Shown piece by piece: positions 9,249 to 19,246 of a stretch of DNA of 64,000 nt (the stretch's first letter is position 1; each line of letters starts with the position of its first letter). The translations under genes were made by a program, and so were the position numbers. The notes beneath the pieces were generated by a model that saw only the letters and a program-made list of their open reading frames with translations, did not search any database and was not told the origin of the DNA. The stretch is from an uncultured Pelagibacteraceae bacterium (GTDB lineage: Bacteria > Pseudomonadota > Alphaproteobacteria > Pelagibacterales > Pelagibacteraceae): contig CACOXX010000002.1 of the NCBI GenBank assembly GCA_902631265.1, forward strand, positions 18,963 to 82,962, given 5' to 3'.

Positions 9249-10208
9249 ATGGCGGCAATTATTTCAGGAAAGTTAATTAAATTAGGAGCAAGTCAAAATG
9301 CTGTTGGTGGGACTGAATTGCTCGCTGAAAGATTGGCTAAAGGCACAAAAAAAGAACTCTTTAGAGACATAAATATTATATTTAATAGACCTGAGTTATA
9401 TGAGGGTTATTTGTCTAAAGGTAAGAATATCTTTAATTTCCAAGATTTGCCTAATGATAGAATGTACAAAAAATTCTTTGAAAGTGAAATGATTAATAAA
9501 TTTTCACATTTCGTTTTCAATAGCGAATATCAGAAAGAAGAGTTTTGTAAAAAATTTAATTTTAAAGAAAAAAGTGTTTCAGTAATAAAAAATTCCATCA
9601 ATCCAATTGAAATAAAACAAAAAAAATATAATGGAAAAGTAATTTTAATTTATCATACTACGCCACATAGAGGTTTAGAGCTTCTAGCACATTGTTTTCC
9701 AAAAATATTAGCCGAAAATGACAAAGTTTATTTAAAAGTTTTTTCAAGTCTTAAAATTTATGGTTGGGATGAAAAAGATAAAGTATTTGAACCTCTTTAC
9801 AAAAAATTAAGAGATATGAAAAATGTAGAATATAACTCAAATGTTTCTAATGAGGAAATTAGAAAACAACTAGTAAATTCACATATTTTCGCATATCCAA
9901 ATATTTGGCCTGAGTCATCTTGCATATCAGCAATTGAAGCTATGAGCGCTAAAAATTTATTGGTGCTACCTAACCTTGCGGCTCTTAAAGAAACCGCTAA
10001 CAAAAGTAAATTTTTATACAAATTCACTGATAATTCTTCAGATCACATTTACACTTTTCAAAAAGAGTTAACCCGAGCGATTCAATATGTCCAAAAACAG
10101 TCAGAGGATTATAAGTCTCATTTAGATGAATTAAAAATTTACGCTGATAAAAACTATAATTTAAATGAGTATTTAAAAAAATGGGAACAGGTTCTTTCTA
10201 ATAAATAA
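9249..10208 (+). CDS. glycosyltransferase, GT4-like
   Basis: The 319-residue protein has the GT-B layout. The N-terminal half contains GGTELLAERLAKG and an FNSEYQKEEF segment typical of GT4 proteins (positioning before the linker); the C-terminal half has LIYHTTPHRGLELL and the donor-binding region ending in YPNIWPESSCISAIEAMSAKNLLVLPN, which carries the E-x7-E type motif. It is divergent from the 801-residue membrane protein and convergent with azlD. Sugar and acceptor are unknown. Confidence 0.72.
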   Translation: MAAIISGKLIKLGASQNAVGGTELLAERLAKGTKKELFRDINIIFNRPELYEGYLSKGKNIFNFQDLPNDRMYKKFFESEMINKFSHFVFNSEYQKEEFCKKFNFKEKSVSVIKNSINPIEIKQKKYNGKVILIYHTTPHRGLELLAHCFPKILAENDKVYLKVFSSLKIYGWDEKDKVFEPLYKKLRDMKNVEYNSNVSNEEIRKQLVNSHIFAYPNIWPESSCISAIEAMSAKNLLVLPNLAALKETANKSKFLYKFTDNSSDHIYTFQKELTRAIQYVQKQSEDYKSHLDELKIYADKNYNLNEYLKKWEQVLSNK

Positions 10209-10211
10209 CCT

Positions 10212-10523
10212 TCAGAAAACAAATATTAAAAACCAATAAGACGCTAATCCTGATGCAATAGTAAGAATTACGTTTCTTGAAAAAAATCCAACAAATACTG
10301 CAGTAAGAGCACCATATATTTTTGGATCTGTGATTGTTACTAATGTTCCATAATCATCTAAAAAAATCCCCGGAAAAATGATAGACGGAAAAACAACTGA
10401 GGGCACATAATTTAAAATTTTTCTAAAATTTTCATTAAAAAAATCTTTATCTATTAATGTAATCATTGCCATTCTAGTTAGGTAAGTAATAAATCCTGCA
10501 ATAAATATTGAAGTCCAAGTCAT
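10212..10523 (-). CDS. azlD: AzlD-family branched-chain amino acid exporter subunit
   Basis: A 103-residue, mostly hydrophobic protein with about four membrane helices, matching the small AzlD partner (starts MTWTSIFIAGFITYLTRMAM, with the conserved TYLTR motif). AzlC and AzlD together export branched-chain amino acids or analogues such as azaleucine. Its ATG overlaps the azlC stop by 4 bases, fixing the pair as an operon. The actual substrate here is inferred only from the family. Confidence 0.85.
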   Translation of the reverse strand: MTWTSIFIAGFITYLTRMAMITLIDKDFFNENFRKILNYVPSVVFPSIIFPGIFLDDYGTLVTITDPKIYGALTAVFVGFFSRNVILTIASGLASYWFLIFVF

Positions 10524-11206
10524 TTTTTAAATTTTAATATTAAAAAAGCTGCTAACAGGCCAATTATAGGTGATATTAAAATGTAAGATTTAAACGGTGC
10601 ATTATAAAAAAAGATTGCAGCTAAACCTGAAACAATCATTACAATCAAATGATCCAATTTTCTTAATTCATTTATTATAATTGCTATAAACGTTAAAGGT
10701 ATTGCAAATTTTAATCCTAATTCTTCAGGAACAATTGATCCAAGAAATATTCCTATAATTGTAGCAATCTGCCAACAAAACCAAAGAATAATTCCAGATC
10801 CCATCAAATGGTAATAATTAAAACTTTGCTCACTATTTTTTTTTAAATAAACATTTGAAACTGCAAATCCCTGATCAACAATAAAATACGAAATAAAAAG
10901 TTTTTTAATTAATGATAACTTATCTAAGTATCTAGATAAAACAGCGCCATACAATAAGTGTCTGGAATTTATCACTCCAACTGAAGTAATAGCTATGAGA
11001 GATGAAGCTCCACCTGATAACAATTGTAAAAATACAATTTGTGAGGCACCACCAAAGATTATTAATGATGTGGCATAAGTCATGATTGGATCAAAACCTA
11101 ATTCAATACCAATTGCACCAAATATTATACCAAAAGGAATAACTGAGAGTAAATGTGGTGCTACATCAAAAAATCCTATCTTAAAGATTTGAAATTTTGA
11201 TAACAT
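10520..11206 (-). CDS. azlC: AzlC-family branched-chain amino acid exporter subunit
   Basis: The 228-residue membrane protein has the AzlC layout: FGIIFGAIGIELGFDPIMTYATSLIIFGGASQIVFLQLLSGGA near the N-terminus and NSRHLLYGAVLSRYLD at about 85-100, which are family hallmarks. It probably forms the core of an amino acid efflux permease with AzlD. It begins one base downstream of the GGCT-like gene, so the AzlCD pair could be expressed with the cinA-like and GGCT genes. Confidence 0.87.
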   Translation of the reverse strand: MLSKFQIFKIGFFDVAPHLLSVIPFGIIFGAIGIELGFDPIMTYATSLIIFGGASQIVFLQLLSGGASSLIAITSVGVINSRHLLYGAVLSRYLDKLSLIKKLFISYFIVDQGFAVSNVYLKKNSEQSFNYYHLMGSGIILWFCWQIATIIGIFLGSIVPEELGLKFAIPLTFIAIIINELRKLDHLIVMIVSGLAAIFFYNAPFKSYILISPIIGLLAAFLILKFKK

Positions 11207-11207
11207 C

Positions 11208-11609
11208 TTAACCTTTTAAGGCTTCAGCTAAAAATTTTGTATCTAGATCGCAGTCTTTATAGCCTTGCTTAATGATGTTCAAATACTTTGTGCTCGGATA
11301 TTTAAAAGGAGTCTTATTTTCCATTGAGTATGCCATTACATCCCTGCCCTCGTATTTAAAAAAAATTTTTTTATAAAGAATAGGAAAGTCTTCATATTTA
11401 TCGAGACAAGACTCGTCTTTATCTGTTATTTCATACAACGCTCCTTGCACACTAGATCCTTTTTTATATTCTATATCCGCTACACATAACTCGCTTCTAA
11501 AAGTTAATCGATAATCTTGAAGAATATATTTTTTTAAATACTTACAACCAGAACATCTTTTTTTCATTTGATCTTGATGAAGGTTACTACCATAAGCAAA
11601 ATATAACAT
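11208..11609 (-). CDS. gamma-glutamylcyclotransferase-like protein
   Basis: The 133-residue protein starts with the hallmark YFAYGSNLHQDQM (residues 3-15), and SVQGALYEITDKDESCLDKYED contains the acidic residues of the GGCT fold. Members convert gamma-glutamyl amines or peptides to 5-oxoproline, some acting in glutathione turnover. It overlaps the cinA-like stop by one base. The exact substrate cannot be assigned. Confidence 0.82.
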   Translation of the reverse strand: MLYFAYGSNLHQDQMKKRCSGCKYLKKYILQDYRLTFRSELCVADIEYKKGSSVQGALYEITDKDESCLDKYEDFPILYKKIFFKYEGRDVMAYSMENKTPFKYPSTKYLNIIKQGYKDCDLDTKFLAEALKG

Positions 11610-12361
11610 TATACCTCATTAACTATTTGAATTTTTTGTTCTGCAACAAATTTCAAAATTTCATTATTGCAAGTGTCAATTTTAGCTTTATCAGTGGATC
11701 TTACAACAATAGAAACACCTAATTTTCCCGCACGAAAGAAAGGGTAACTTCCAATCTCAACATCTTGATTGTTATTTTGAACTTGGGTTAAAGATTTTGC
11801 AATTTCACTCTCTACAGTTCTTAAATTTATAGTGTGACTTAAAATTGGTGCGCCACCAGTAATCAAATGATCTAAACCTCCGAGCATAGACTTTAGAATA
11901 GAGGGAACTCCTGGAAGTGAGAAAACATTTTCTACGTAAAATCCTGGTGCACCACTTGTTGGATTTAATATTAGTTTTGCAGTCATAGGCATCTTCGCCA
12001 TTTTTTTTCTACCTTCACTAAATTCATTTGGCTTATAATATTTTTCTAAAATTGAAAAAGCCTCTTTGTGGTAACCGTACTCAATATCAAAAGCTTTTGA
12101 TACAGACTCTGCAGTTATGTCATCGTGTGTTGGACCTATTCCACCTGTTGTAAAAACATATGAGAATTTTTTTTTAAAAGTATTTATTGTTTCGATAATA
12201 TCTTTTTCAATATCAGGGATTATTCTTACTTCCTTTACTTGTACACCTAAGGAATTCAACCATAGTGATAAAGTACTTGTGTTGATATCTTTAGTTCTTC
12301 CAGAAAGAACTTCATTTCCAATTATAATTATGCCTGCATTTATTTCTTTTTTATTTTTCAT
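11609..12361 (-). CDS. CinA N-terminal-type molybdopterin-binding-fold protein
   Basis: The ORF track begins at 12601, but the homology starts at the ATG at 12361 (MKNKKEINAGIIIIGNEVLSGRTKD), giving 250 residues. It has the MoaB/MogA-like fold with GNEVLSGR (15-22) and GGIGPTHDD (73-81), as in COG1058. Only this domain is present; the C-terminal NMN amidohydrolase domain of full CinA is missing, which is common in stand-alone homologues. Full family members hydrolyse ADP-ribose or related nucleotides. It is divergent from sfsA across 22 bases. Confidence 0.82.
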   Translation of the reverse strand: MKNKKEINAGIIIIGNEVLSGRTKDINTSTLSLWLNSLGVQVKEVRIIPDIEKDIIETINTFKKKFSYVFTTGGIGPTHDDITAESVSKAFDIEYGYHKEAFSILEKYYKPNEFSEGRKKMAKMPMTAKLILNPTSGAPGFYVENVFSLPGVPSILKSMLGGLDHLITGGAPILSHTINLRTVESEIAKSLTQVQNNNQDVEIGSYPFFRAGKLGVSIVVRSTDKAKIDTCNNEILKFVAEQKIQIVNEV

Positions 12362-12383
12362 ATACAAATATAAATTAATAAAT

Positions 12384-13070
12384 ATGGAATTTACCAATAC
12401 TTTAATCAAAGGCAAACTAATCAAGCGGTATAAAAGATTTTTTGTCGATATCAAAGTAAATAATTCAAAGATTACTGCGCACTGTCCCAACACTGGCTCG
12501 ATGATGGGCCTTTTAGATCCAGGAAATACAGTTTTTGTTTCTAAAAATAATGATCCAAAAAGAAAACTAAAATTCACATTAGAAATGATTAAATCAAACA
12601 ATCGTATGATTGGTGTTAATACTCACAGAGCAAACAAAATAGTATTGGACGGTCTTAATAAAAAATTAATTAATGAAATGAAAAATGTTAAAGAAATTAA
12701 ACCAGAATTTAAATATTCAGATGATACAAGGTTTGATTTCTTATGTGATAAAAATTTACTCGAAGTAAAAAATGTAACTCTTTTAAGGAGTAATGATTTT
12801 GCAGAGTTTCCAGATGCTATAACAACCAGAGGCTCAAAACATTTAATTAAGTTAGCTGAATCAATCAAAAAAGGCTTTAAACCGTTTGTCTTATTTTTAA
12901 CTCAAATTGAAGGTATAAATAAATTTAAAATAGCTAAAGACATCGATGCTGAATATTATAAGAATTATTTAAAAGTTAAAAAAGATGGTGTTAAATTTTT
13001 AGCTTATAGATGTAAATTAAACGATAAAGAAATCAGAATAGAAAAAAAAATAGATATTGTTGATGAGTAA
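12384..13070 (+). CDS. sfsA: SfsA family protein (sugar fermentation stimulation)
   Basis: The ORF track starts at 12117 inside the opposite gene; the family start is the ATG at 12384, MEFTNTLIKGKLIKRYKRFF, giving 228 residues. Conserved blocks are ITAHCPNTGSMMGLLDPG (about 32-49), and the nuclease-like segment FDFLCDKNLLEVKNVTLL (about 114-131). SfsA has a predicted OB-fold plus a PD-(D/E)XK-like domain; its molecular role is unclear. It overlaps map by 8 bases. Confidence 0.88.
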   Translation: MEFTNTLIKGKLIKRYKRFFVDIKVNNSKITAHCPNTGSMMGLLDPGNTVFVSKNNDPKRKLKFTLEMIKSNNRMIGVNTHRANKIVLDGLNKKLINEMKNVKEIKPEFKYSDDTRFDFLCDKNLLEVKNVTLLRSNDFAEFPDAITTRGSKHLIKLAESIKKGFKPFVLFLTQIEGINKFKIAKDIDAEYYKNYLKVKKDGVKFLAYRCKLNDKEIRIEKKIDIVDE

Positions 13071-13833
13071 CTATTTGGAAAAATTTGAAAAAATGAGAAT
13101 TGCCGGTTCTTTGGCTTCTAAAACTTTAGACATGATTACAGATTATGTAAGAGAAGGAACAGCAACAAATCATATTGATAAACTTTGTTATGAATTTATA
13201 AGAGATAACGGTGGATATTCTGCCCCTCAATTCTATAGAGGATTTGAAAAATCAATTTGCACTTCGCTTAATCATGTTGTTTGTCACGGTATACCTGGTG
13301 ACAGAACACTTCAAGATGGAGATATTGTTAATATAGATGTAACCGCTATAATCAATGATCACTATGGGGACACGAGTCGAATGTATACTGTTGGTGACAT
13401 CTCTGTAAAATCAAAAAAACTTATTAACGTTACTTATGAGTCTCTTAATAGAGCCATTAAGATATTAAAGCCTGGAAAAAGAATTGGTGATATTGGTCAT
13501 GAGATACAATCTTTTGTAGAAAAAAATGGTTTTTCAGTTGTAAGAGATTTTTGTGGTCACGGAATAGGAACAAATTTTCATCAAGAGCCAAACATTCTTC
13601 ACTATGGTTCAAAAGATACTGGGGATGAATTAAAACCAGGAATGACTTTTACTATTGAGCCAATGATAAATGCTGGAAAGTATCACACTAAAGTTTTAAA
13701 TGATGGTTGGACAGCAGTTACAAAAGATAAAAAATTATCTGCACAATTCGAGCATACTGTTGGAATCACTGAAAATGGTTATGAAATTTTTACAGAATCT
13801 GTTAAAGGTTATAGGGAGCCTCCTTACAATTAA
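13063..13833 (+). CDS. map: methionine aminopeptidase type I
   Basis: Removes the initiator methionine from nascent proteins. The ORF track uses a TTG at 13057; the ATG at 13063 (MSNYLEKFEKMRIAG) fits the family better and gives 256 residues. The five metal ligands are visible as D92, D103, H166, E199 and E230, with H75 in NHVVCHGIPGD. Its start overlaps sfsA and its stop overlaps purB by one base, placing it at the head of the purine gene string. Confidence 0.95.
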   Translation: MSNYLEKFEKMRIAGSLASKTLDMITDYVREGTATNHIDKLCYEFIRDNGGYSAPQFYRGFEKSICTSLNHVVCHGIPGDRTLQDGDIVNIDVTAIINDHYGDTSRMYTVGDISVKSKKLINVTYESLNRAIKILKPGKRIGDIGHEIQSFVEKNGFSVVRDFCGHGIGTNFHQEPNILHYGSKDTGDELKPGMTFTIEPMINAGKYHTKVLNDGWTAVTKDKKLSAQFEHTVGITENGYEIFTESVKGYREPPYN

Positions 13834-15125
13834 TGATATCGAGATATTCAAGAAAAGAACTTTCAGAAATTTGGTCAGAAGAAAATAAATATAAAATTTG
13901 GCTTGATGTTGAAATTGCAGCAGCTCAAGCAATGGAAAAGTTTAAGATTATTCCCAAAGGTGTAGCCTCTGTAGTAAAACGAAGAGGCAAAATTAATGTA
14001 AAAAGAATTCATCAAATCGAAGAAAAAGTTAAACATGATATTATTGCTTTTTTAACTTCAATAACTGAAAAAGCAGGAATTAAAGCAAGGTATCTCCATC
14101 AAGGTATGACTTCATCAGATGTGCTTGATACGAGCTTCAACATTCAATTAGTACAATCAGGTAAAATTTTAATAAAAGATATTGAGAAATTATTATCTGT
14201 AATTAAAAAAAAAGCTTACAAGCATAAAATGACTCCATGTATTGGTAGAAGTCACGGTATTCATGCTGAGCCAATAACATTTGGTTTAAAGCTAGCAACT
14301 TATTATGAAGAATTCAAAAGAAATAAAAAAAGATTACAGAATGCAATAGACGAAGTTTCAACATGTGCTATTTCAGGTGCAGTTGGAACTTTTGCTAATA
14401 TAGATCCTAGAGTGGAAGTTTTTGTATCAAAAAAATTAAAACTAAAGCCTGAACCAATATCAACACAAATTATTCCAAGAGACAGACATGCTTATTATTT
14501 TTCTGTTTTAGGAATTATAGCTGGATCCATTGAAAGATTTGCAACAGAGATTAGGCATTTACAAAGATCTGAAGTTTATGAGTTGCAAGAATTTTTTTCA
14601 AAGGGTCAAAAGGGTTCTTCAGCAATGCCTCACAAAAAAAATCCGATACTAAGTGAAAATTTAACAGGGCTTGCAAGACTTGTCAGAAGTAACGTTGTTC
14701 CTGCACTAGAAAATATTGCTCTATGGCATGAACGAGATATATCTCACTCTAGCGTAGAGAGAAATATAGGTCCTGATGCTAATATTACTTTAGATTTTGC
14801 TTTATTTAGACTTACAAATCTTGTGGATAATATGATTATTTATCCAAAAAATATGATGAAAAATCTTAATATAACTAAAGGAGTAATTTTTTCACAAGAG
14901 ATGATGTTAGAACTTACTAAAGTTGGTCTTTCAAGAGAAAAGGCTTATAAAAAAATTCAAATGCATGCGATTAATAGCTTTAATAAGAATACCAATCTGA
15001 TTGAACTAATTAAAAAGGATAAATCAATCACATCTCTAATTTCTGAAAAAAAAGTTGATAAAGTGTTTACATATTCAAAGCATTTAAAAAATGTAAATTA
15101 TATTTTTAGAAGAGTTTTTAAATAA
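13833..15125 (+). CDS. purB: adenylosuccinate lyase
   Basis: Catalyses two fumarate-releasing steps of purine synthesis, SAICAR to AICAR and adenylosuccinate to AMP. The 430-residue protein carries the superfamily signature GSSAMPHKKNP (261-271), the TSSDVLDT block (93-100) and the GRSHGIHAEP histidine region (138-147). It overlaps map and purC by one base each. Length and motifs are standard. Confidence 0.96.
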   Translation: MISRYSRKELSEIWSEENKYKIWLDVEIAAAQAMEKFKIIPKGVASVVKRRGKINVKRIHQIEEKVKHDIIAFLTSITEKAGIKARYLHQGMTSSDVLDTSFNIQLVQSGKILIKDIEKLLSVIKKKAYKHKMTPCIGRSHGIHAEPITFGLKLATYYEEFKRNKKRLQNAIDEVSTCAISGAVGTFANIDPRVEVFVSKKLKLKPEPISTQIIPRDRHAYYFSVLGIIAGSIERFATEIRHLQRSEVYELQEFFSKGQKGSSAMPHKKNPILSENLTGLARLVRSNVVPALENIALWHERDISHSSVERNIGPDANITLDFALFRLTNLVDNMIIYPKNMMKNLNITKGVIFSQEMMLELTKVGLSREKAYKKIQMHAINSFNKNTNLIELIKKDKSITSLISEKKVDKVFTYSKHLKNVNYIFRRVFK

Positions 15126-15907
15126 TGAAAAAGGGAAAAAAATTATACGAAGGAAAAGCAAAAGTTATTTTTGCTACTGACAATAAAGACTTTGTAATTC
15201 AGCACTTTAAGGATGATGCAACAGCTTTTAATAATCAAAAAAGAGCAAAGATTGAAGGCAAAGGTGTTCTTAATAACAGAATTTCTGAACATATATTAAT
15301 GAACCTTGATCAAGTTGGAATAAAAAATCATTTAGTTAAAAGACTTAATATGAGAGAGCAACTTATCAAACATGTCGAAATTATTCCGATCGAATTTATT
15401 GTAAGAAATATTGCAACTGGTTCTCTCACAAAAAGACTTGGTATAGAAGACGGTACCATTTTAGAAGATCCACTAATTGAATATTGTTTAAAAAACGATG
15501 AACTTGGAGATCCTTTTATTTCTAAAGAGCATATCTATACTTTTAAATGGGCAACTAAAAAAGAAATAGAAAAAATAGATAAACAACTATTAAGGATAAA
15601 TGACTTCATGGTAGGAATGTTTAGAGGTGTTGGCATTAAACTTGTAGATTTTAAAGTTGAATTTGGAAGAATTAAAAACAACGGTAAAACAGATGTGATG
15701 CTGGCAGATGAGATAAGTCCAGACACTTGTAGATTATGGGATAATAAAACTGATAAAAAATTAGATAAAGATAGATTTAGAAATAATCTTGGTAATTTAA
15801 TTAATGCATATCAAGAAGTAGCAAAAAGATTAGGTATTCTTCACGAACAATCCAACATACAAGCTGTCAACTTTGAAAAACCAAAAGCGGTAAAAAACAA
15901 AAAATAA
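15125..15907 (+). CDS. purC: SAICAR synthase (phosphoribosylaminoimidazole-succinocarboxamide synthase)
   Basis: Adds aspartate to CAIR with ATP. The 260-residue protein starts KKGKKLYEGKAKVIF, the family N-terminus, and has VRNIATGSLTKRLG (about 93-106) and LVDFKVEFGR plus ISPDTCRLWD, which form the nucleotide and substrate sites. It directly precedes purS with no gap, so substrate flow genes for steps 4 and 8 are co-expressed. Confidence 0.95.
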   Translation: MKKGKKLYEGKAKVIFATDNKDFVIQHFKDDATAFNNQKRAKIEGKGVLNNRISEHILMNLDQVGIKNHLVKRLNMREQLIKHVEIIPIEFIVRNIATGSLTKRLGIEDGTILEDPLIEYCLKNDELGDPFISKEHIYTFKWATKKEIEKIDKQLLRINDFMVGMFRGVGIKLVDFKVEFGRIKNNGKTDVMLADEISPDTCRLWDNKTDKKLDKDRFRNNLGNLINAYQEVAKRLGILHEQSNIQAVNFEKPKAVKNKK

Positions 15908-16141
15908 ATGAAAGTAAAGGTAGTTGTTACTCTTAAATCTGGAGTTCTTGATCCTCAAGGTAAAGCAATACAGCAAACCTTAAATGGAATGGGCTTTGCA
16001 AACGTTAAAGATGTAAGGCAAGGAAAATATTTTGATATAGATATTGATGAAAGTGATGAACAAAAAGCAAAACTTTCTGCGGAAGAAATTTGTAAAAAAC
16101 TTCTAGCCAATCAGGTCATTGAGGATTTTAAGATTATTTAA
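15908..16141 (+). CDS. purS: FGAM synthase subunit PurS
   Basis: The 77-residue protein is the small PurS subunit, which bridges PurQ and the short form of PurL in organisms with a three-part formylglycinamidine synthase. Visible family sequence: KVVVTLKSGVLDPQGKAIQQTLNGMGF. It begins right after the purC stop and overlaps purQ by one base. Confidence 0.94.
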   Translation: MKVKVVVTLKSGVLDPQGKAIQQTLNGMGFANVKDVRQGKYFDIDIDESDEQKAKLSAEEICKKLLANQVIEDFKII

Positions 16142-16824
16142 TGAATTCATCGGTCATTATATTCCCTGGATCTAATTGTGATAGGGATATGGATGTTGCA
16201 TTAAAAAAATTTGGTTTTAAAAATAAAATGGTCTGGCATGATGATGATAAATTACCCCAAAGTGACTTAATTGTTTTGCCAGGTGGGTTTTCTTATGGAG
16301 ATTATCTTAGATGTGGAAGTATAGCTGGTAAATCAAAAATTATTCAATCTGTAATCGATTTTGCAAACTCTGGAGGTTTAGTTTTAGGTATTTGTAATGG
16401 ATTTCAAATCTTAACAGAAACCGGTCTATTAAAAGGTGTTCTTCAACAAAACAAGAATATTGAATTTATTTGTAAAAATATATTTGTCAAAGTTAACAAT
16501 AATGAAAACAAATTTTTTGAAAATATAGATAAAGACGTCTTAGAGCTTCATATAGCACATAATGAAGGTAACTATTTTTGTACTGAAGATGAACTTAAGT
16601 CTTTAGAAGATAACAATCAAATTGCAGCTTACTATTGTAGCTCTGATGGAAAAGTAGATGATAAGTCAAATCCAAACGGTGCAATAAAAAATATTGCTGG
16701 AATATTCAATAAAAAGAAAAATATTTTAGGAATGATGCCTCACCCCGAGCGAATGATAGATCAAAGTTTATCTGGTGAAGATGGCTCAATATTTTTTGAA
16801 AATTTATTAAAGAATTTGAAATAA
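16141..16824 (+). CDS. purQ: FGAM synthase glutaminase subunit PurQ
   Basis: PurQ hydrolyses glutamine to supply ammonia to PurL. The 227-residue class I amidotransferase has the nucleophile Cys85 in VLGICNGFQ and the His201/Glu203 dyad in [16 protein letters not shown] near the N-terminus is typical of PurQ. One-base overlaps with purS and purL keep the three subunits in register. Confidence 0.95.
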   Translation: MNSSVIIFPGSNCDRDMDVALKKFGFKNKMVWHDDDKLPQSDLIVLPGGFSYGDYLRCGSIAGKSKIIQSVIDFANSGGLVLGICNGFQILTETGLLKGVLQQNKNIEFICKNIFVKVNNNENKFFENIDKDVLELHIAHNEGNYFCTEDELKSLEDNNQIAAYYCSSDGKVDDKSNPNGAIKNIAGIFNKKKNILGMMPHPERMIDQSLSGEDGSIFFENLLKNLK

Positions 16825-19013
16825 TGGAAGTAAATGAAAAAATTGCAGTAGATCATGGGTTAAAGCCTGAGGAATACAAAAAAATTTGTGATTTGTTAAA
16901 GCGTATTCCAAATTTAACAGAACTTGGAATTTTTTCAGCAATGTGGAATGAGCATTGCTCCTATAAATCTTCAAGATTACATCTAAAAAAACTAAACACT
17001 AAGGGTAAAAAAGTAATTCAAGGTCCAGGTGAAAATGCTGGCGTAATTGATATAGGTGATGACGATGCAATAGTTTTTAAAATTGAAAGTCATAACCATC
17101 CCTCATTTATAGAACCATACCAAGGTGCAGCAACAGGAGTTGGTGGAATAATGAGAGATGTTTTTACAATGGGTGCAAGACCAATCGCAAATTTAAATTC
17201 AATTCATTTTGGCTCAACCCAACACAAAAAAACTAAAAATTTATTGAGAGGAGTAGTCAAAGGGATTGGAGGCTATGGAAATTGTATTGGCGTTCCAACT
17301 ATAGCTGGTCAAACTTGCTTTGATCAATCTTATAATGGAAATATTTTAGTAAATGCAATGACATTAGGTTTGGTAAATAAAAATAAAATTTTTTACTCAA
17401 AAGCTGCAGGGATAAACAAACCAGTTATATATGTTGGATCAAAAACTGGCAGAGATGGTATTCATGGAGCAAGTATGGCATCAGCAATATTTGATGACAA
17501 AATAGAGGAAAAAAAACCAACCGTTCAAGTTGGAGATCCTTTTACTGAAAAACTTCTTTTAGAGGCTTGCTTAGAATTAATGTCGGACAAATCTATTATT
17601 GCTATTCAAGATATGGGTGCTGCAGGATTGACTTCATCAAGTATTGAAATGGCATCAAAAGGAAATTTAGGAATTGAATTACATTTAGATAAAGTACCAT
17701 GCAGAGAAGAAAAGATGACACCTTATGAAATTATGTTGTCTGAAAGCCAAGAAAGAATGTTGATAGTTTTAGAAAATGGGAAGGAAGATAGTGCAAAAAA
17801 AATATTTGATAAATGGAACCTAGATTTTGCAGTAATAGGAAAAACAACTAATTCCAAAAATATTGAGCTTTATTTTGAAAAAGAAAAAGTAGCAAATGTA
17901 CCAATTAAATTTTTAGCAAATGAAGCTCCTATGTATGATAGACCTTGGAAAAAAATCAAACTTCCTCAAAAGATTAAATTTTCAAATAATGAATTAAAAA
18001 AATTAAAGTTTAATGATGTAATTAAAAAAATGATTTCCCATCCAAATATCTGTTCTAAGCAATGGATATGGGAACAATATGATCATACTGTTATGGGAGA
18101 TACAATTCAAAAACCTGGTGGTGATGCAGGTGTTGTAAGAGTACACGGCACCAAAAAAGCTGTAGCTTCATCAGTTGACTCATCCGCATCTTATTGTCAT
18201 GCACATCCATTCACTGGAGGAAAACAAGTTGTTTGTGAAGCTTGGAGAAATCTAGTTTCAGTTGGTGCAGAACCTATAGCAATAACGAATTGTTTAAATT
18301 TTGGAAACCCAGAAAAAAAAGAAAATATGGGTGAATTTGTTGAATGCATCGATGGAATTAATGAAGCTAGCAAATATTTAAATTTCCCTGTCGTTTCGGG
18401 AAACGTATCGTTTTACAATGAGACAAAAGATAAAGGAATAAAACCTACACCCACAATTGGAGGTGTTGGTTTAATAAAAGACTATAAAAATTTAATGACC
18501 ATGAAGTTTAAATCAAAAGAAAACTTAGTTTTAGTTGTTGGAAAAACAGAAGGAAATTTAGATCAAAGTATCTTTGCAAATGTAATTTTAGATGAAAAAA
18601 AAGGACCGCCACCTGAAATAAATTTATTTAATGAAAAAAATAATGGGGAAACAATTCTTAAAATTATTAAAGAAAAATTAGCGTTATCAGTCCACGACGT
18701 ATCTCTGGGTGGAATAATGATTGGTGCTTTAAAGATGTGCATAGCAGGCAGTAAGGGAATTAAATTTTATAAATTCAAGAATTTAACAAATATTTATCAA
18801 TATTTTTTTTCTGAGGATCAAGGAAGATACATTATTGAAGTAGAGAAAAATAATCTCAAAAAAGTAGAGAGCACTTTAAAGAAAAACTCTGTGCATTTCG
18901 ATTTATTAGGAGAAACAACAGATAAAGAGATTATCATAAATGATGAGCCAACATTTACAGTGGACAAGGTGACAGAATTTTATAAAGGTTGGTTATATAA
19001 ATACATGAGTTAA
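16824..19013 (+). CDS. purL: FGAM synthase large subunit PurL (short form)
   Basis: PurL converts FGAR to FGAM using ATP and ammonia. The 729-residue length is that of the small PurL that works with PurS and PurQ. Diagnostic blocks are [33 protein letters not shown] with the catalytic/ATP region, and the second half repeat [11 protein letters not shown]...SHPFTGGKQ-type sequence. It is separated from the bolA-like gene by 2 bases. Confidence 0.96.
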   Translation: MEVNEKIAVDHGLKPEEYKKICDLLKRIPNLTELGIFSAMWNEHCSYKSSRLHLKKLNTKGKKVIQGPGENAGVIDIGDDDAIVFKIESHNHPSFIEPYQGAATGVGGIMRDVFTMGARPIANLNSIHFGSTQHKKTKNLLRGVVKGIGGYGNCIGVPTIAGQTCFDQSYNGNILVNAMTLGLVNKNKIFYSKAAGINKPVIYVGSKTGRDGIHGASMASAIFDDKIEEKKPTVQVGDPFTEKLLLEACLELMSDKSIIAIQDMGAAGLTSSSIEMASKGNLGIELHLDKVPCREEKMTPYEIMLSESQERMLIVLENGKEDSAKKIFDKWNLDFAVIGKTTNSKNIELYFEKEKVANVPIKFLANEAPMYDRPWKKIKLPQKIKFSNNELKKLKFNDVIKKMISHPNICSKQWIWEQYDHTVMGDTIQKPGGDAGVVRVHGTKKAVASSVDSSASYCHAHPFTGGKQVVCEAWRNLVSVGAEPIAITNCLNFGNPEKKENMGEFVECIDGINEASKYLNFPVVSGNVSFYNETKDKGIKPTPTIGGVGLIKDYKNLMTMKFKSKENLVLVVGKTEGNLDQSIFANVILDEKKGPPPEINLFNEKNNGETILKIIKEKLALSVHDVSLGGIMIGALKMCIAGSKGIKFYKFKNLTNIYQYFFSEDQGRYIIEVEKNNLKKVESTLKKNSVHFDLLGETTDKEIIINDEPTFTVDKVTEFYKGWLYKYMS

Positions 19014-19015
19014 TT

Positions 19016-19246
19016 ATGGCGATGGACTTAAAAGAAATTGAAAAAATGATAAAAGAGGCTCTGCCAGATGCTGTTATTGATATTCAAGACTTAGCTGGTG
19101 ACGGGAATCACTATTCCGCCACAGTGACTTCTACTCAATTTAAAGGTAAAAATAAAGTGCAACAACATAAAATGGTGTATGATGCTTTAAAAGGAAAAAT
19201 GGGAAACGAGCTTCATGCTCTAGCGCTTAAGACAAAGGAAAATTAA
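19016..19246 (+). CDS. bolA: BolA/IbaG family protein
   Basis: The 76-residue protein has the BolA core: EIEKMIKEALPDAVIDIQDLAGDGNHYSATVTS and the QHKMVYDALKGKMGNELHALALKT helix. BolA-like proteins bind [2Fe-2S] clusters together with monothiol glutaredoxins and influence iron homeostasis. The grxD-like gene follows with a one-base overlap, matching the BolA-Grx complex. ATG at 19016 is used; an alternative ATG lies 6 bases inside. Confidence 0.9.
   Translation: MAMDLKEIEKMIKEALPDAVIDIQDLAGDGNHYSATVTSTQFKGKNKVQQHKMVYDALKGKMGNELHALALKTKEN

Noticed and set aside
12117-12383. N-terminal extension of sfsA in the ORF track
   Set aside because: The extra 89 residues are antisense to the cinA-like gene and do not resemble SfsA.
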